Below, in pieces: positions 27,281-35,836 of a stretch of 64,000 bases of DNA (positions within the stretch are counted from its first letter, which is position 1; each line of letters begins with the position of its first letter). Position numbers and translations under genes: made by a program. The notes beneath the pieces are model-generated. The model saw only the letters and a program-made list of their open reading frames with translations. It searched no databases and was not told the DNA's origin. Source of the stretch: Moorena producens 3L (GTDB lineage: Bacteria; Cyanobacteriota; Cyanobacteriia; Cyanobacteriales; Coleofasciculaceae); NCBI RefSeq assembly GCF_000211815.1, contig NZ_GL890931.1:1-64000 (forward strand), given 5' to 3'.

Positions 27281-27485
27281 TATACCACTTTGCCAGATTT
27301 TGTCAGACTTATAAAGATGTAATAAATAGGCCGAAAACAATTTATTTTTCAAGCTTTATGAGTCATTACAGACTTTCTGGGAGCATCCAAATTTGGAATA
27401 AACATACCACATTAAGCTGTATTAACGTGATGTTAATGCCTATAGAATAAGAGATATTTCCCAAAATAGTATGCTCCCGAATTTA

Positions 27486-27932
27486 TTAATTTTTATTGGC
27501 AGCAAATACGTTAACCAATTTGACCACTTGTGCAGGTCTATGATAAAATGTCCAATGCTGCGGAGACTCTGTTATAGCGTCAGTGTTGGATATTTTCAGC
27601 CTTTTTGTGATGTCTTCACTATTGGAAAACGTGGCTAAGTAAGTTGTTATTTCCCTAGCGCTGTAAGTAACATAATCATCATCATTTTCTATTTGACCGT
27701 TTCTATCTCCTGGAGCATCATTTTTCAAAAGAAGAAATGAGATATGGTTAGGGGGAGCAATAAGTTCCACATATTGCGTCGGCAACAGATCACGGTCACA
27801 AAATGAATGTAGAGTTAAGTCACATATTTCCATCTCAGTTTCACTACTCGCCAGGGCATTCATCCCATTGATTGTTAGCACTAGCATACAGGTTAATAAC
27901 GTTACAAAACAAGTTTTGATCATTTTTTTCAT
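27486..27932 (-). CDS. Small exported protein of unknown function
   Basis: A 148-residue protein with a clear signal peptide: MKKMIKTCFVTLLTCMLVL, then polar residues and an ALASS cleavage site near residue 29. The mature part has two cysteines (EICDLTLHSFCDRD) that could pair. I recognise no domain. It is probably periplasmic or secreted. It stands alone between repeat-containing gaps. Confidence 0.65.
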   Translation of the reverse strand: MKKMIKTCFVTLLTCMLVLTINGMNALASSETEMEICDLTLHSFCDRDLLPTQYVELIAPPNHISFLLLKNDAPGDRNGQIENDDDYVTYSAREITTYLATFSNSEDITKRLKISNTDAITESPQHWTFYHRPAQVVKLVNVFAANKN

Positions 27933-28193
27933 TTCTTTTTTGCTTCTCCTACTTTTGGCAGACTGTAGTCAATTAACTAATTTTTTAACACTACTACGTT
28001 TTCTACCTGAAAGTTGAGGTGTAAAACCTAATAGTTGAGGTCAAAAAAATCTTTATTGAAGGCTAAACTCGAGCACTGTTGGACTTTTCTCATTTTATCA
28101 GTATAAACGAGTTGTTCGAGTTTAAAACCACTCGCTGCAAATAAATCATTATATTCTTATTCCGTGCGCCAGTAACCTTCAACCGATTAACCT

Positions 28194-29120
28194 TCAACCT
28201 ATTTTCACATTCGCTCCATAAACTGCCACTGCAACCCCAACTAACAATACCACGGCACCTACCAAGACCAATACCCCCGGCACTTCCTGAAAAATCAGAT
28301 AGCCCAAAAAACAAGCACCAACCGGTTCAAACAAAATAGCCAGGGTCACCAGGGTAGGATTAATCCAGCGTACCAACCAGTTAAAACTGGTATGTCCCAC
28401 CATTTGGGGGAAAAGTGCCAATAACAAGATGTAGAGGTAAACTCCTACCGGATAATTGAGATAACTGACACCCCAGAGTAAGGATAACAGTAACAACACC
28501 AAAGCCCCCATACTGTAGGCGACAGCACTATAGCTACCGATACTCAAACCCCGCTGCTGTGCTTCACGTCCCCAAAGTACATACAAACTTGCTATCACTG
28601 CTGCCATCAATGCTAGAGAATTCCCCAACAGAGGATTACTCCCACCACTAATAGCACCCCCATCCCCCAAACTAATCAGCACAGCACCTACAAAGGCTAC
28701 ACCAATCCCCAAAACCGTCAGCCTAGTTAGTTTTTCCTTGAACCACAGCCAAGAAACTAGAGCAACCCAAATCGGAGTTGTGGTAACTAAGGTAGTAGAT
28801 GCCGCAATGGAAGTAAAAGACAAGGAAGTAATCCAAGTCACAAAGTGTAGCGCTAAACAAATACCAGCCCCACTGGCATAGAGTAATGCACCTGGACCTA
28901 GCTGAGCTTGCCTGAAATTGCGCCAAGCTGGTAACAGTAGCATAGACGCAATAGTAAGGCGAGACCCAGCCACGAACAGGCTAAACCCTACCCCACTCAC
29001 CCCAGCCGATGCGATCGCTAATCGCACAAAAATAGCTGATGTCGAAATCGCCAACACACCAGCCAAGAAAACCAATCCCACCTGCCACCGCAGCGGCTGC
29101 TTTATAATTTTCATAGCCAT
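28194..29120 (-). CDS. EamA/DMT-family transporter
   Basis: A ten-helix drug/metabolite transporter with two EamA repeats. Both halves are hydrophobic with the usual glycine-rich helix ends (LRWQVGLVFLAGVLAIST at the start, PTLVTLAILFEPVGACFLGYL in the second half). At 308 residues it is the standard length. Members export amino acids, metabolites or drugs; the substrate cannot be told from sequence. ATG 29120 or 29114 (MKIIKQP) is possible. It is divergent from the gene at 29225, and a decayed relative of the superfamily lies at 58917. Confidence 0.88.
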   Translation of the reverse strand: MAMKIIKQPLRWQVGLVFLAGVLAISTSAIFVRLAIASAGVSGVGFSLFVAGSRLTIASMLLLPAWRNFRQAQLGPGALLYASGAGICLALHFVTWITSLSFTSIAASTTLVTTTPIWVALVSWLWFKEKLTRLTVLGIGVAFVGAVLISLGDGGAISGGSNPLLGNSLALMAAVIASLYVLWGREAQQRGLSIGSYSAVAYSMGALVLLLLSLLWGVSYLNYPVGVYLYILLLALFPQMVGHTSFNWLVRWINPTLVTLAILFEPVGACFLGYLIFQEVPGVLVLVGAVVLLVGVAVAVYGANVKIG

Positions 29121-29224
29121 ACAGCTTCAATCCCCAACCATTACCATTATTCCGCCAGAGGTACCAGGTGAGAAGTGAAGAAGTCTACTTAATCCTTGAT
29201 AATTTCTAATTTAGAATTTAAACT

Positions 29225-29602
29225 ATGTTTGAACTACCGCCACTCAATACTAATACAATTTGGTCAATTTTAAACGAAGAAATTGATGACGATACCGTTA
29301 ATAAACTACTCTGGTACTATCTAGGTTATCGTTATAACTCAACTACCGGGCAGTGGGATATAACTGAGGTTAATCCTGAATGGCAAGAAGACTATCCCGA
29401 GCCACCCAATTTCCTAGAAAGCCGCCCTGCTACGGTAAAACTAACCCGTTCAATACCCAAAGAAAATAAACAGCTATTGAAAGAAAAATTAGGTTTCAAA
29501 GGTTACAAAATCGGGGAATTTGGTCCTCGACAAACTCGCCGAGCTACCGCAGCAAACTGGTTACTGAATTATATGGAACAAAACGGTATTGCCTCAGTCT
29601 AG
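29225..29602 (+). CDS. DUF1823-like cyanobacterial protein
   Basis: A soluble 125-residue protein with the start LPPLNTNTIWSILNEEIDD, a WDITEVNPEWQEDYPEPP segment and a strongly basic conserved-looking tail (KLGFKGYKIGEFGPRQTRRA). I associate this pattern with DUF1823, found in cyanobacteria, but cannot verify it. The function is unknown. The basic tail could bind nucleic acid. Confidence 0.65.
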   Translation: MFELPPLNTNTIWSILNEEIDDDTVNKLLWYYLGYRYNSTTGQWDITEVNPEWQEDYPEPPNFLESRPATVKLTRSIPKENKQLLKEKLGFKGYKIGEFGPRQTRRATAANWLLNYMEQNGIASV

Positions 29603-29721
29603 CGTTTTTCATACTTATGAGGTACACAGGATTTTTTCCCTATTCCCTGCTCCCTGCTCCCTGCTTCCTAAAACTTAGGAAGTTGTACCTCAACCAATTG
29701 AGAAATGCTATGTAAAATACT

Positions 29722-32700
29722 TCATCCTTCAACCGTACTCGATAAATCAGTAGGAACAACTACACACTCCAACTCCGCCTTGTGACTCTCCTGCTGGTTC
29801 TCCAAATTAATTGCGATCGCTTCAATTCTGATTTGAGTCGTGCCTTCGGGTATAACTAATTGAGTCATTGCCTCCAGCTCCCCAGCCGCATTGGGGAGTA
29901 AATCTATAATAGAACGGGTTTCCTGGAGCAGAGAGCGAGTTTGCACGTCTTTAACCCACAATTTAATACATAGACGAGATTGACTAGGAGGAAGTTTTAT
30001 GGTAACCATTACCTTTTCTCCAGCAACCAACTCCCTAGTAGTCGGTATTGATAAAGTGGGTGCTGTTAAGGTCGCATCCAACTCTAGGGATGAAAGATTC
30101 TCCAGTTTCGCCTTAACGTCATGTTGCTTAGTTGCAGTAGCTTTTGTAGCTTGTGGGGCTATTTCTATATCGTCTACTACAATTTCCTGAGTGCTCCAAT
30201 CGTGACTAGTAATACCAACTCTAGGGGGTGTCTTTGGCATTGCTAATTCTGAACTAACTAGCGACAAATCCTCAGATTCTGTCATTGACTCCAAGACCTT
30301 TTCTGGAAATTCCCTAACCTCTTCTTGGTTGCTAGCCGTTTGATTCCTCTGTTCATCTTCCACTGCTGAGTGATCTTGCCCAGCAGGATTACTCTCTGGG
30401 GATAATTCTAACCTCAGCAATTCCATCAATTCATCATCTTCCGCTAAAGCACTCAACCGTGACCAAAAACGCTCTTCCATGTTTAAGGCTCGGAAAGCAT
30501 CTTCTAAAGCGATTGACTCAGGATCTTGTACAGAATCTGGAGTCTCCCACCGAGTAGTATTCAATAATTGGTTTAGCTTGGAATTCTTGAACTGGGTATC
30601 AAGGGATTCTGAATCCTCTAACTGAACATCTGTCTGAGATTGATCAATCTCACTAATCTCAATAGTTTGGATTGCCTCAGATTCCGTTAGGGAATTAATC
30701 AGCACTTCAGAAGCATCATTAGAATTAGATGAGACCTCAGAATTTATCTCTAAGTTACTATCTTCAGTAGTATTTTTAGTACTATCTTTGGACTGTTCTA
30801 CTGTGTCTTGAACTAATGTGTCTTGAACTAATGTGTCTTGAACTACTGTGTCTTGAACTACTGTGTCTTGAACTACTGTGTCTTGAGGCTGTAACTCTGA
30901 CCCAGTATCTTGCTCTCGATTATTTAGTTCTGGATTGGCTGTAGTCGAGGATTCTTGATCATCTAGGGAAACGGAATCAGATCCTTTAGACTGATCTTGG
31001 ACATCTTCGTGCTTTGCCTCAGGGTCAGCCACCGACTGCATTGTAGGCAAATTGGGCAATTCGAGGGATTTAACAGTTATGTCACTCGGCTGATGCTGGT
31101 AAAGTTTTGGTGGTAAAGACCGTCCAGAGATAGGTTGCAAGAACAGAGATGGATGGTTTTGGGGTAGCTCAACCAGATCCAGCGTAGTCTCCTCTAAGGG
31201 GTATTCATCTAATAATAGAAGGTCTTGATCAGGTTGATCAGGTTTGGCAGATTGAGCGATGCGATTAGCAAGTACTACCATGGTTTCCATGGGCATCCCC
31301 TGATTCCCTGGCACAATTACTTCTAATAAATCCTCTACATTAGCTGTAACAGTAAATTGTTGAGTTGCTAAAGGAGTTGACTGTGAATTATAAAGGGTGA
31401 TTTTTCCTAAAATTAGACCACTTTGGCAATCCGTCGGAATATCTAGACTATGGCTAAATCCTAAAAATAACTCCTCTTGAGATAGTGAGTACTCAATATC
31501 TAACAAACGTTTTCCTGTTTGAGGAAACCGCAATTGATAGCGTAGAGTAGCAGGGAATAAGTTTTCTAAAACACTATCTAAAACACTAACTGTTATACTA
31601 TCACCATTATTATTAATTTTATCATTATCTACTACCAATGCTCCTTTGATAGTCAACGACTCTCCTCGCTTTGCCAGGAAAATTTCCTTATCTAGTCTTA
31701 GGGTTAAACCGTACTGATTAACATCTGTATCTGAAACCCAATCTGAATCAGAGGTTTTTCTTAGCTGTTGGTTATCTTCAGATTCCCTATCTTCCAACTC
31801 ATCCAATACTGGCTGAAGCACCTGTTGTAGTAGTTGCTCCAAAGTTTCCAGAGATTCCTCCATGATGGAATTCTCAACAGTCGATTGGAGTGGTAAGTCT
31901 TCCGAGATAGTTGCTGTTAGTTGTTGGTTGGTCTCAGAATTAACCGGTGCCTCTGGGTAAACCTCTTCTACCTCTTCCAAAACTGTCTCTGGGCTAGGAC
32001 TAGATTCCTCTGGGCTAACCCCAATTGGTGCTTGGGCTTGGTCAACAGGTAACTCTGGTGCAGCAATGGTTATGGGTTGTTGCTCTGGTGGTGTTATCTG
32101 ACTCTCGTACTCCTGAGGGTTAGATAATTCTGATCTAGCATCTGAGCTAGCATCTGTTACTTTCAGGTCATTAGCAATAGTATTGGTGGAGGGAGAATCA
32201 ACAGCTAGCTCAGGTGTACTCAGGGAATTGTCTAGTTGAGGCGGCTGAGTATCAGTTTCGGTGACTTCTACTGGGGTGGCTTCTACTGGGGTGGATTCTA
32301 CTGGGGTAGATTCTACTGGGGTAGATTCTACTGGCGTGGATTCTGCTACTGATGAGGATACAGAGGTTTTCGGGGGTGTCTCTACATCTTTGACTTTGGG
32401 TATGACTTGTAGCGCTAAAGATTTTCGCCAGGACTCACCCAGAAAATCGTCCATGATATCGTTACTGCAACGTAACTTCCACAGACCAGGTTTAAGCTTG
32501 GTGAAAGGAATAACCACCATTAACCCTTCTGAGTTGGTGCGACGCCATCGTTTCTGGGACTTGCGTTTGGGTGGCACTTGCTCTGTGCTATCATAGCTGA
32601 CGCAAATTTCTACATCAGTATTGGGCCGGTTGGAACGAGCCACTATCCGATACCGACCGGATTCTATCTCCATCTCAGAAGACTTGATTGGCTTCCAGGA

Positions 32701-32748
32701 GCGCTCCCCCTCTTTCTGTAGTAGAAATTCCCAGTACTTCTTAGCCAT
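29722..32748 (-). CDS. Large acidic low-complexity protein with conserved ends
   Basis: A 1008-residue protein with no signal peptide or membrane helix. The first 110 residues form a compact domain (MAKKYWEFLLQKEGERSW, RRTNSEGLMVVIPFTKL, GLWKLRCSND). A similar beta-rich module may lie near 345-480, and the last 120 residues look like another (VMVTIKLPPSQSRLCIKLWV). Between them are acidic S/T/E/Q-rich linkers with tandem repeats: five TPVE units (about 137-160) and six QDT(V/L)(V/E) units near 620-650. The repeats suggest length polymorphism. Similar proteins are seen in cyanobacteria without known function; a scaffold or surface-associated role is a guess. Confidence 0.65.
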   Translation of the reverse strand: MAKKYWEFLLQKEGERSWKPIKSSEMEIESGRYRIVARSNRPNTDVEICVSYDSTEQVPPKRKSQKRWRRTNSEGLMVVIPFTKLKPGLWKLRCSNDIMDDFLGESWRKSLALQVIPKVKDVETPPKTSVSSSVAESTPVESTPVESTPVESTPVEATPVEVTETDTQPPQLDNSLSTPELAVDSPSTNTIANDLKVTDASSDARSELSNPQEYESQITPPEQQPITIAAPELPVDQAQAPIGVSPEESSPSPETVLEEVEEVYPEAPVNSETNQQLTATISEDLPLQSTVENSIMEESLETLEQLLQQVLQPVLDELEDRESEDNQQLRKTSDSDWVSDTDVNQYGLTLRLDKEIFLAKRGESLTIKGALVVDNDKINNNGDSITVSVLDSVLENLFPATLRYQLRFPQTGKRLLDIEYSLSQEELFLGFSHSLDIPTDCQSGLILGKITLYNSQSTPLATQQFTVTANVEDLLEVIVPGNQGMPMETMVVLANRIAQSAKPDQPDQDLLLLDEYPLEETTLDLVELPQNHPSLFLQPISGRSLPPKLYQHQPSDITVKSLELPNLPTMQSVADPEAKHEDVQDQSKGSDSVSLDDQESSTTANPELNNREQDTGSELQPQDTVVQDTVVQDTVVQDTLVQDTLVQDTVEQSKDSTKNTTEDSNLEINSEVSSNSNDASEVLINSLTESEAIQTIEISEIDQSQTDVQLEDSESLDTQFKNSKLNQLLNTTRWETPDSVQDPESIALEDAFRALNMEERFWSRLSALAEDDELMELLRLELSPESNPAGQDHSAVEDEQRNQTASNQEEVREFPEKVLESMTESEDLSLVSSELAMPKTPPRVGITSHDWSTQEIVVDDIEIAPQATKATATKQHDVKAKLENLSSLELDATLTAPTLSIPTTRELVAGEKVMVTIKLPPSQSRLCIKLWVKDVQTRSLLQETRSIIDLLPNAAGELEAMTQLVIPEGTTQIRIEAIAINLENQQESHKAELECVVVPTDLSSTVEG

Positions 32749-33081
32749 TGTCGATATCTATGACCCAAAGACCTGCTAATGGACTTGATTGCTTTTCCAA
32801 TTAGCTTACACTTTAAGTCGAGTATTTTGCTTATCCCCACCCTCGGGATTTGTCAACCACCGGATTCGACAGAGTGACTGACATCTACTCTGTTTAAGGG
32901 GATAAGAAAGCAATACCACAAAATTAACCTTTAAGATGTGCTTGTTGATACTAAATTTTAGGGCTAATCTTAAGAAGTAAGCATTCAGCTATCAGCTATC
33001 AGCTATGAACCGAAGGCTTGTACCCATGTTACGGGAATGGCTCAGGGCTGACGACTGACCGCTGACCGCTGAATGCTGACG
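32749..33081. repeat. Gap with gctatcagctatcag and gaccgctgac repeats
   Basis: No gene. Repeats occupy about 32985-33075 (agctatcagctatcag, ggctgacgactgaccgctgaccgctg). The first 200 bases are unique and contain the promoter side of the large acidic gene. Confidence 0.75.
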
Positions 33082-33123
33082 TTAAGGATTCTTCTAAGCC
33101 TCAGAGATCGCCTGCCTAAAGTG
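33082..33123 (-). pseudogene. 3' remnant of a Uma2-type gene
   Basis: These 42 bases match 33961-34002, the end of the Uma2 gene, with five mismatches. In the minus frame they read FRQAISEA then stop, as in the intact gene. Only this tail remains. Confidence 0.75.
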
Positions 33124-33145
33124 TTGCTGATTCGAAAGCTAGAAT

Positions 33146-33505
33146 TTACCAATTCATCAGTTCATCTATTACAGTGCGAATACGATAAGTGTTCCGGTCA
33201 CAAGGATTCACACAAATAACATCTACCCTGACATAATCACCTTTGGGAGCACATACAAGATTAAAAATAACGTTATTTCCTCTTTTATAGCGCCATGGGT
33301 GAAATTCAGTTTTTTCGATTTCTCCTCCATTTACAAGAATATTCATTTTTTCTATACCTTTCTTGTTACAGCTTGTCTCACTCCCACTACTAACGGAATG
33401 CCAACCTGTACTACCTCCATTTGCGCTTATTGCATTAGCTAATCCTTGGTTTAGGGTCATACTTACAATAGTTGCAACAGATAAAATGCTTAATTTATTT
33501 AACAT
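33146..33505 (-). CDS. Small exported protein of unknown function
   Basis: A 119-residue protein with a signal peptide (MLNKLSILSVATIVSMTL, likely cleavage after GLANA near 25). The mature part has four cysteines (SCNKKG, LVCAPKG, VICVNPCDR) that could form two disulfides, and a beta-rich pattern. I do not recognise it. An exceptionally long AT hairpin lies upstream of its start. Confidence 0.6.
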   Translation of the reverse strand: MLNKLSILSVATIVSMTLNQGLANAISANGGSTGWHSVSSGSETSCNKKGIEKMNILVNGGEIEKTEFHPWRYKRGNNVIFNLVCAPKGDYVRVDVICVNPCDRNTYRIRTVIDELMNW

Positions 33506-33541
33506 CGTGATTCCTCCTTATCTCTTGTTAACTAATTTTAT

Positions 33542-33592
33542 AACATCTTATTCTTATTGATTATTCTTAATAATCAATAAGAATAAGATGTT
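33542..33592. repeat. Perfect 24-bp-stem AT-rich hairpin
   Basis: Arms 33542-33565 and 33569-33592 (core catcttattcttattgatta) are exact complements around the loop ctt, followed by a T run on the plus strand. It is upstream of the minus-strand exported protein, so it is not that gene's terminator. It could be a miniature element, or a terminator of a plus-strand transcript that I cannot identify. Confidence 0.85.
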
Positions 33593-33862
33593 TTTTAAAA
33601 AACTTAAAATTACTTAATATTTATTGGGTATAAATTTAAGGCATTGCTGAATTAAAATAGATAATAGCGTTTTCAAACGAGTTGTAAAATTATAGATTGT
33701 CGAAAAAGACAAGAAGCAAGAGGCAAAAAGCAACAGGGAAAAGAGCTCCAGAGTTTTATAGGAAACTCAAAAAAGACATTTTCAGTTTACATCTCAAATA
33801 CAAATGCTATAAAACCGTAGGGGGTAAATCTCAATGCATGCTGTTTGATCCGGTGGGTGGAA

Positions 33863-33951
33863 CGGGCATCTTGCCCGTGGGTGGAACGGGGCGGGCTGTC
33901 CCAATTCTGGCTACGAGGAGGAACATGAAGGCTCCCCTAAGGCACCCTACT
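33863..33951. repeat. Compound repeat: gggcatcttgcccg plus a GCACCCTA-type unit
   Basis: A gggcatcttgcccgtgg copy is followed by ctggctacgagg and gaaggctcccctaaggcaccct, which match the 68-bp units at 37559 and 37638. No gene is supported; a plus-strand open frame across it reads only repeats and the antisense of the Uma2 gene. Confidence 0.7.
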
Positions 33952-33972
33952 CGACTAATCTTAAGGATTTTT

Positions 33973-34554
33973 CTAAGCCTCAGAGATAGCTTGTCTGAAG
34001 TGCCTAATAGCTTCAACTTTGGAAGCCATCATCAGACACCGAGACAATAAGTCAATATCCAAATCTGGCAAGACTTCACTCTGGGAAATTTTTTCGTAAC
34101 CATCAAAGCGCAAGTGATACAAAGCAAATACACCATCCTCCCAAAACCAAACTTCGGGTACTCCTAATGATTGGTAACGACTTAGTTTGCTCTGATTACC
34201 ACTGGTAAAGACAACTTCAATAGAGAGGTCTGCAATCACTCCTGACGCTCTACCAATTAGGTAAGATTGGTCTGCTTGTGCAGATGCTTCCCCTTCCTTC
34301 TCTTGGGTAAAGCTACCGGTTGGAGTGAACTCAATTTGTTTTTCAACAAAATAAGTACCCAGCAACAGTGCTATGACACCACTGAAGACTTCATGGTCTT
34401 GGGAAACTGCCAATATTTCTACCTCACCCCTGTAGTAGAACAGTCGAATTCCTGGGGAGTTGACGAACCCCGCTTGAATTGATTTGAAGTTATGCCAACT
34501 TACCCCGGAGTGGACTAGCCGTTGGTCTGTTTGTTTATCTACGACATAGGTCAT
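33973..34554 (-). CDS. Uma2-family (DUF820) PD-(D/E)XK nuclease-like protein
   Basis: A 193-residue Uma2 protein, a family strongly expanded in filamentous cyanobacteria and built on the restriction-endonuclease-like fold. Visible features are FYYRGEVEILAVSQDHE early, GVIADLSIEVVFTSGN with the catalytic D and E-V, and K in QSKLSRYQSLGVPEVW. The activity of the family is not established; nuclease activity is inferred from the fold. It is on the same strand as the OmpA/MotA-like pair, 169 bases downstream, and separated from it by simple repeats. A 42-bp remnant of its 3' end lies at 33082. Confidence 0.88.
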   Translation of the reverse strand: MTYVVDKQTDQRLVHSGVSWHNFKSIQAGFVNSPGIRLFYYRGEVEILAVSQDHEVFSGVIALLLGTYFVEKQIEFTPTGSFTQEKEGEASAQADQSYLIGRASGVIADLSIEVVFTSGNQSKLSRYQSLGVPEVWFWEDGVFALYHLRFDGYEKISQSEVLPDLDIDLLSRCLMMASKVEAIRHFRQAISEA

Positions 34555-34723
34555 GGCGATTATTCCTTGTTCACCATAGAAAGCCTAATCATGGAGTTTG
34601 CGATCGCAAACTTCCTGACTACCATCTTTGTAACCATTCAGCTGACAGCTGAGGGCTGACAGCTGACGGCTAACAGCTGACGCATCTTTCCTTACCAGAT
34701 TAGCGAGATTATGTCCTCTTCAG
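34555..34723. repeat. Short gap with gctgacagctgagggctgac repeats
   Basis: Repeats of the cagctgac family occupy about 34636-34685 and separate the Uma2 gene from the OmpA-like gene. An HIP1-like gcgatcgc lies at about 34600. Confidence 0.8.
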
Positions 34724-35578
34724 CTATTGAACATTTGTTACCTTACCGAGACGAGTAAAGCGAATTTCAATCCTGCGCCTAGTTTGATCATCCTTTAAAC
34801 TAATCGGAGCAATTTTTCCATTAGGTAAAATTAACTGGGCTGCAGAATAAGCCCGAAATTGCAACCCCTTCAGCCGCCCTTCCTTAGATTGAATCTCACG
34901 GAGTAATTGCACAACTGCCAAAGCTCGCATCAGTCCTAAATCAGCATTAGATCCTGGTCTAAGTTGACTGATAGAGGAATTTTTATTAACTACATTCCCA
35001 ATGGTCTGGTCGATATTGCCAGCACCAAGATTAGGTTGACCATCGGTGTGACCAATCAGTTCTACTACATTAATTTCATAGTCCTTGGCATTGCTTTCAA
35101 TCGCAGGGACAATTTGCTGCCGAATATAGTCTTTCATCGCTGAGGGAATTTCCGCACTGCCGGAATCAAATCGGTAAGCCCCCTGATCTTTGATTACAAT
35201 AATTGGAGGTGTATCTGGTGGTTTTGGTGCTGCAGCAATCTGTACCTGCAAAGCCCTAACCTGCTGTTCTAGTGCCTTTTGGCGGTCAGTTGAGCGCTTT
35301 GCCCTAGCTCTCCAAATCGCTACGCCACGCTCAAGTTGATCAACCCGAACTGCCTTAGCTCGTAATTCCGCATTCTCCCTTGCTAATTGCACCACTTCAT
35401 CTTCACTTCTGGTGAGATCATCAATGGTTGATTCCAAGGCAGTTTGTGCCAGCACAGACTTCAAAATAGACAGCAACAAAAATAAGATCAGGATCATGAA
35501 GGCATTAGACATTAAGTCTGTAAAGGCTGGCCAGAGATTTATCTCTTCATTCCAATCATTATTTCGTGAACGACGCAT
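34724..35578 (-). CDS. MotB/OmpA-family protein, ZorB-like stator subunit
   Basis: This is the peptidoglycan-facing half of an ion-driven stator-like pair. One N-terminal membrane helix (about 16-42) carries D21 in PAFTDLMSNAF, the position of the proton-conducting aspartate of MotB. A coiled coil (about 48-110) leads to an OmpA-like peptidoglycan-binding domain (about 130-280) with FDSGSAEI, VVELIGHTDGQ and RRRIEIRF. Length and layout fit ZorB of Zorya defence as well as general MotB-like proteins. Its partner gene at 35837 is on the same strand. No zorC, zorD or zorE homologue is in the window. The Zorya link is an inference. Confidence 0.8.
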   Translation of the reverse strand: MRRSRNNDWNEEINLWPAFTDLMSNAFMILILFLLLSILKSVLAQTALESTIDDLTRSEDEVVQLARENAELRAKAVRVDQLERGVAIWRARAKRSTDRQKALEQQVRALQVQIAAAPKPPDTPPIIVIKDQGAYRFDSGSAEIPSAMKDYIRQQIVPAIESNAKDYEINVVELIGHTDGQPNLGAGNIDQTIGNVVNKNSSISQLRPGSNADLGLMRALAVVQLLREIQSKEGRLKGLQFRAYSAAQLILPNGKIAPISLKDDQTRRRIEIRFTRLGKVTNVQ

Positions 35579-35836
35579 TTTATCAATTTCCTGTCAATTT
35601 TATAGTTATTATGTAAGTATTCAGCCGTCAGCCGTCAGCCGTCAGCTTATGCCCATAGCGCACGCTACTAATGGTGCTTTTGAATAAGCGATGCAGCCCC
35701 TACCCACTCGCGCTTTGCATCAAGAAAAGAGCTAAGCATTCGTTTAATTTGAGTTAGGTTCCAGCGTCGAAGCCTGTGCCACAAAGCTGATAGCTGATAG
35801 CTGATAGCTTACGTGATTATTTGTCATTTGCCAGGT
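35579..35836. repeat. Gap with agccgtc and agctgat repeats
   Basis: Repeats agccgtcagccgtcagc (35619-35650) and ctgatagctgatagc (35787-35812) lie between the MotA-like and OmpA-like genes. No gene. Confidence 0.8.

Noticed and set aside
32261..32596. Plus-strand frame with STGVD repeats
   Set aside because: It is the antisense of the TPVE repeat region in the large acidic protein.
33697..34050. Plus-strand hypothetical gene
   Set aside because: It crosses dispersed repeats and the antisense of the Uma2 3' end; no protein-like features.
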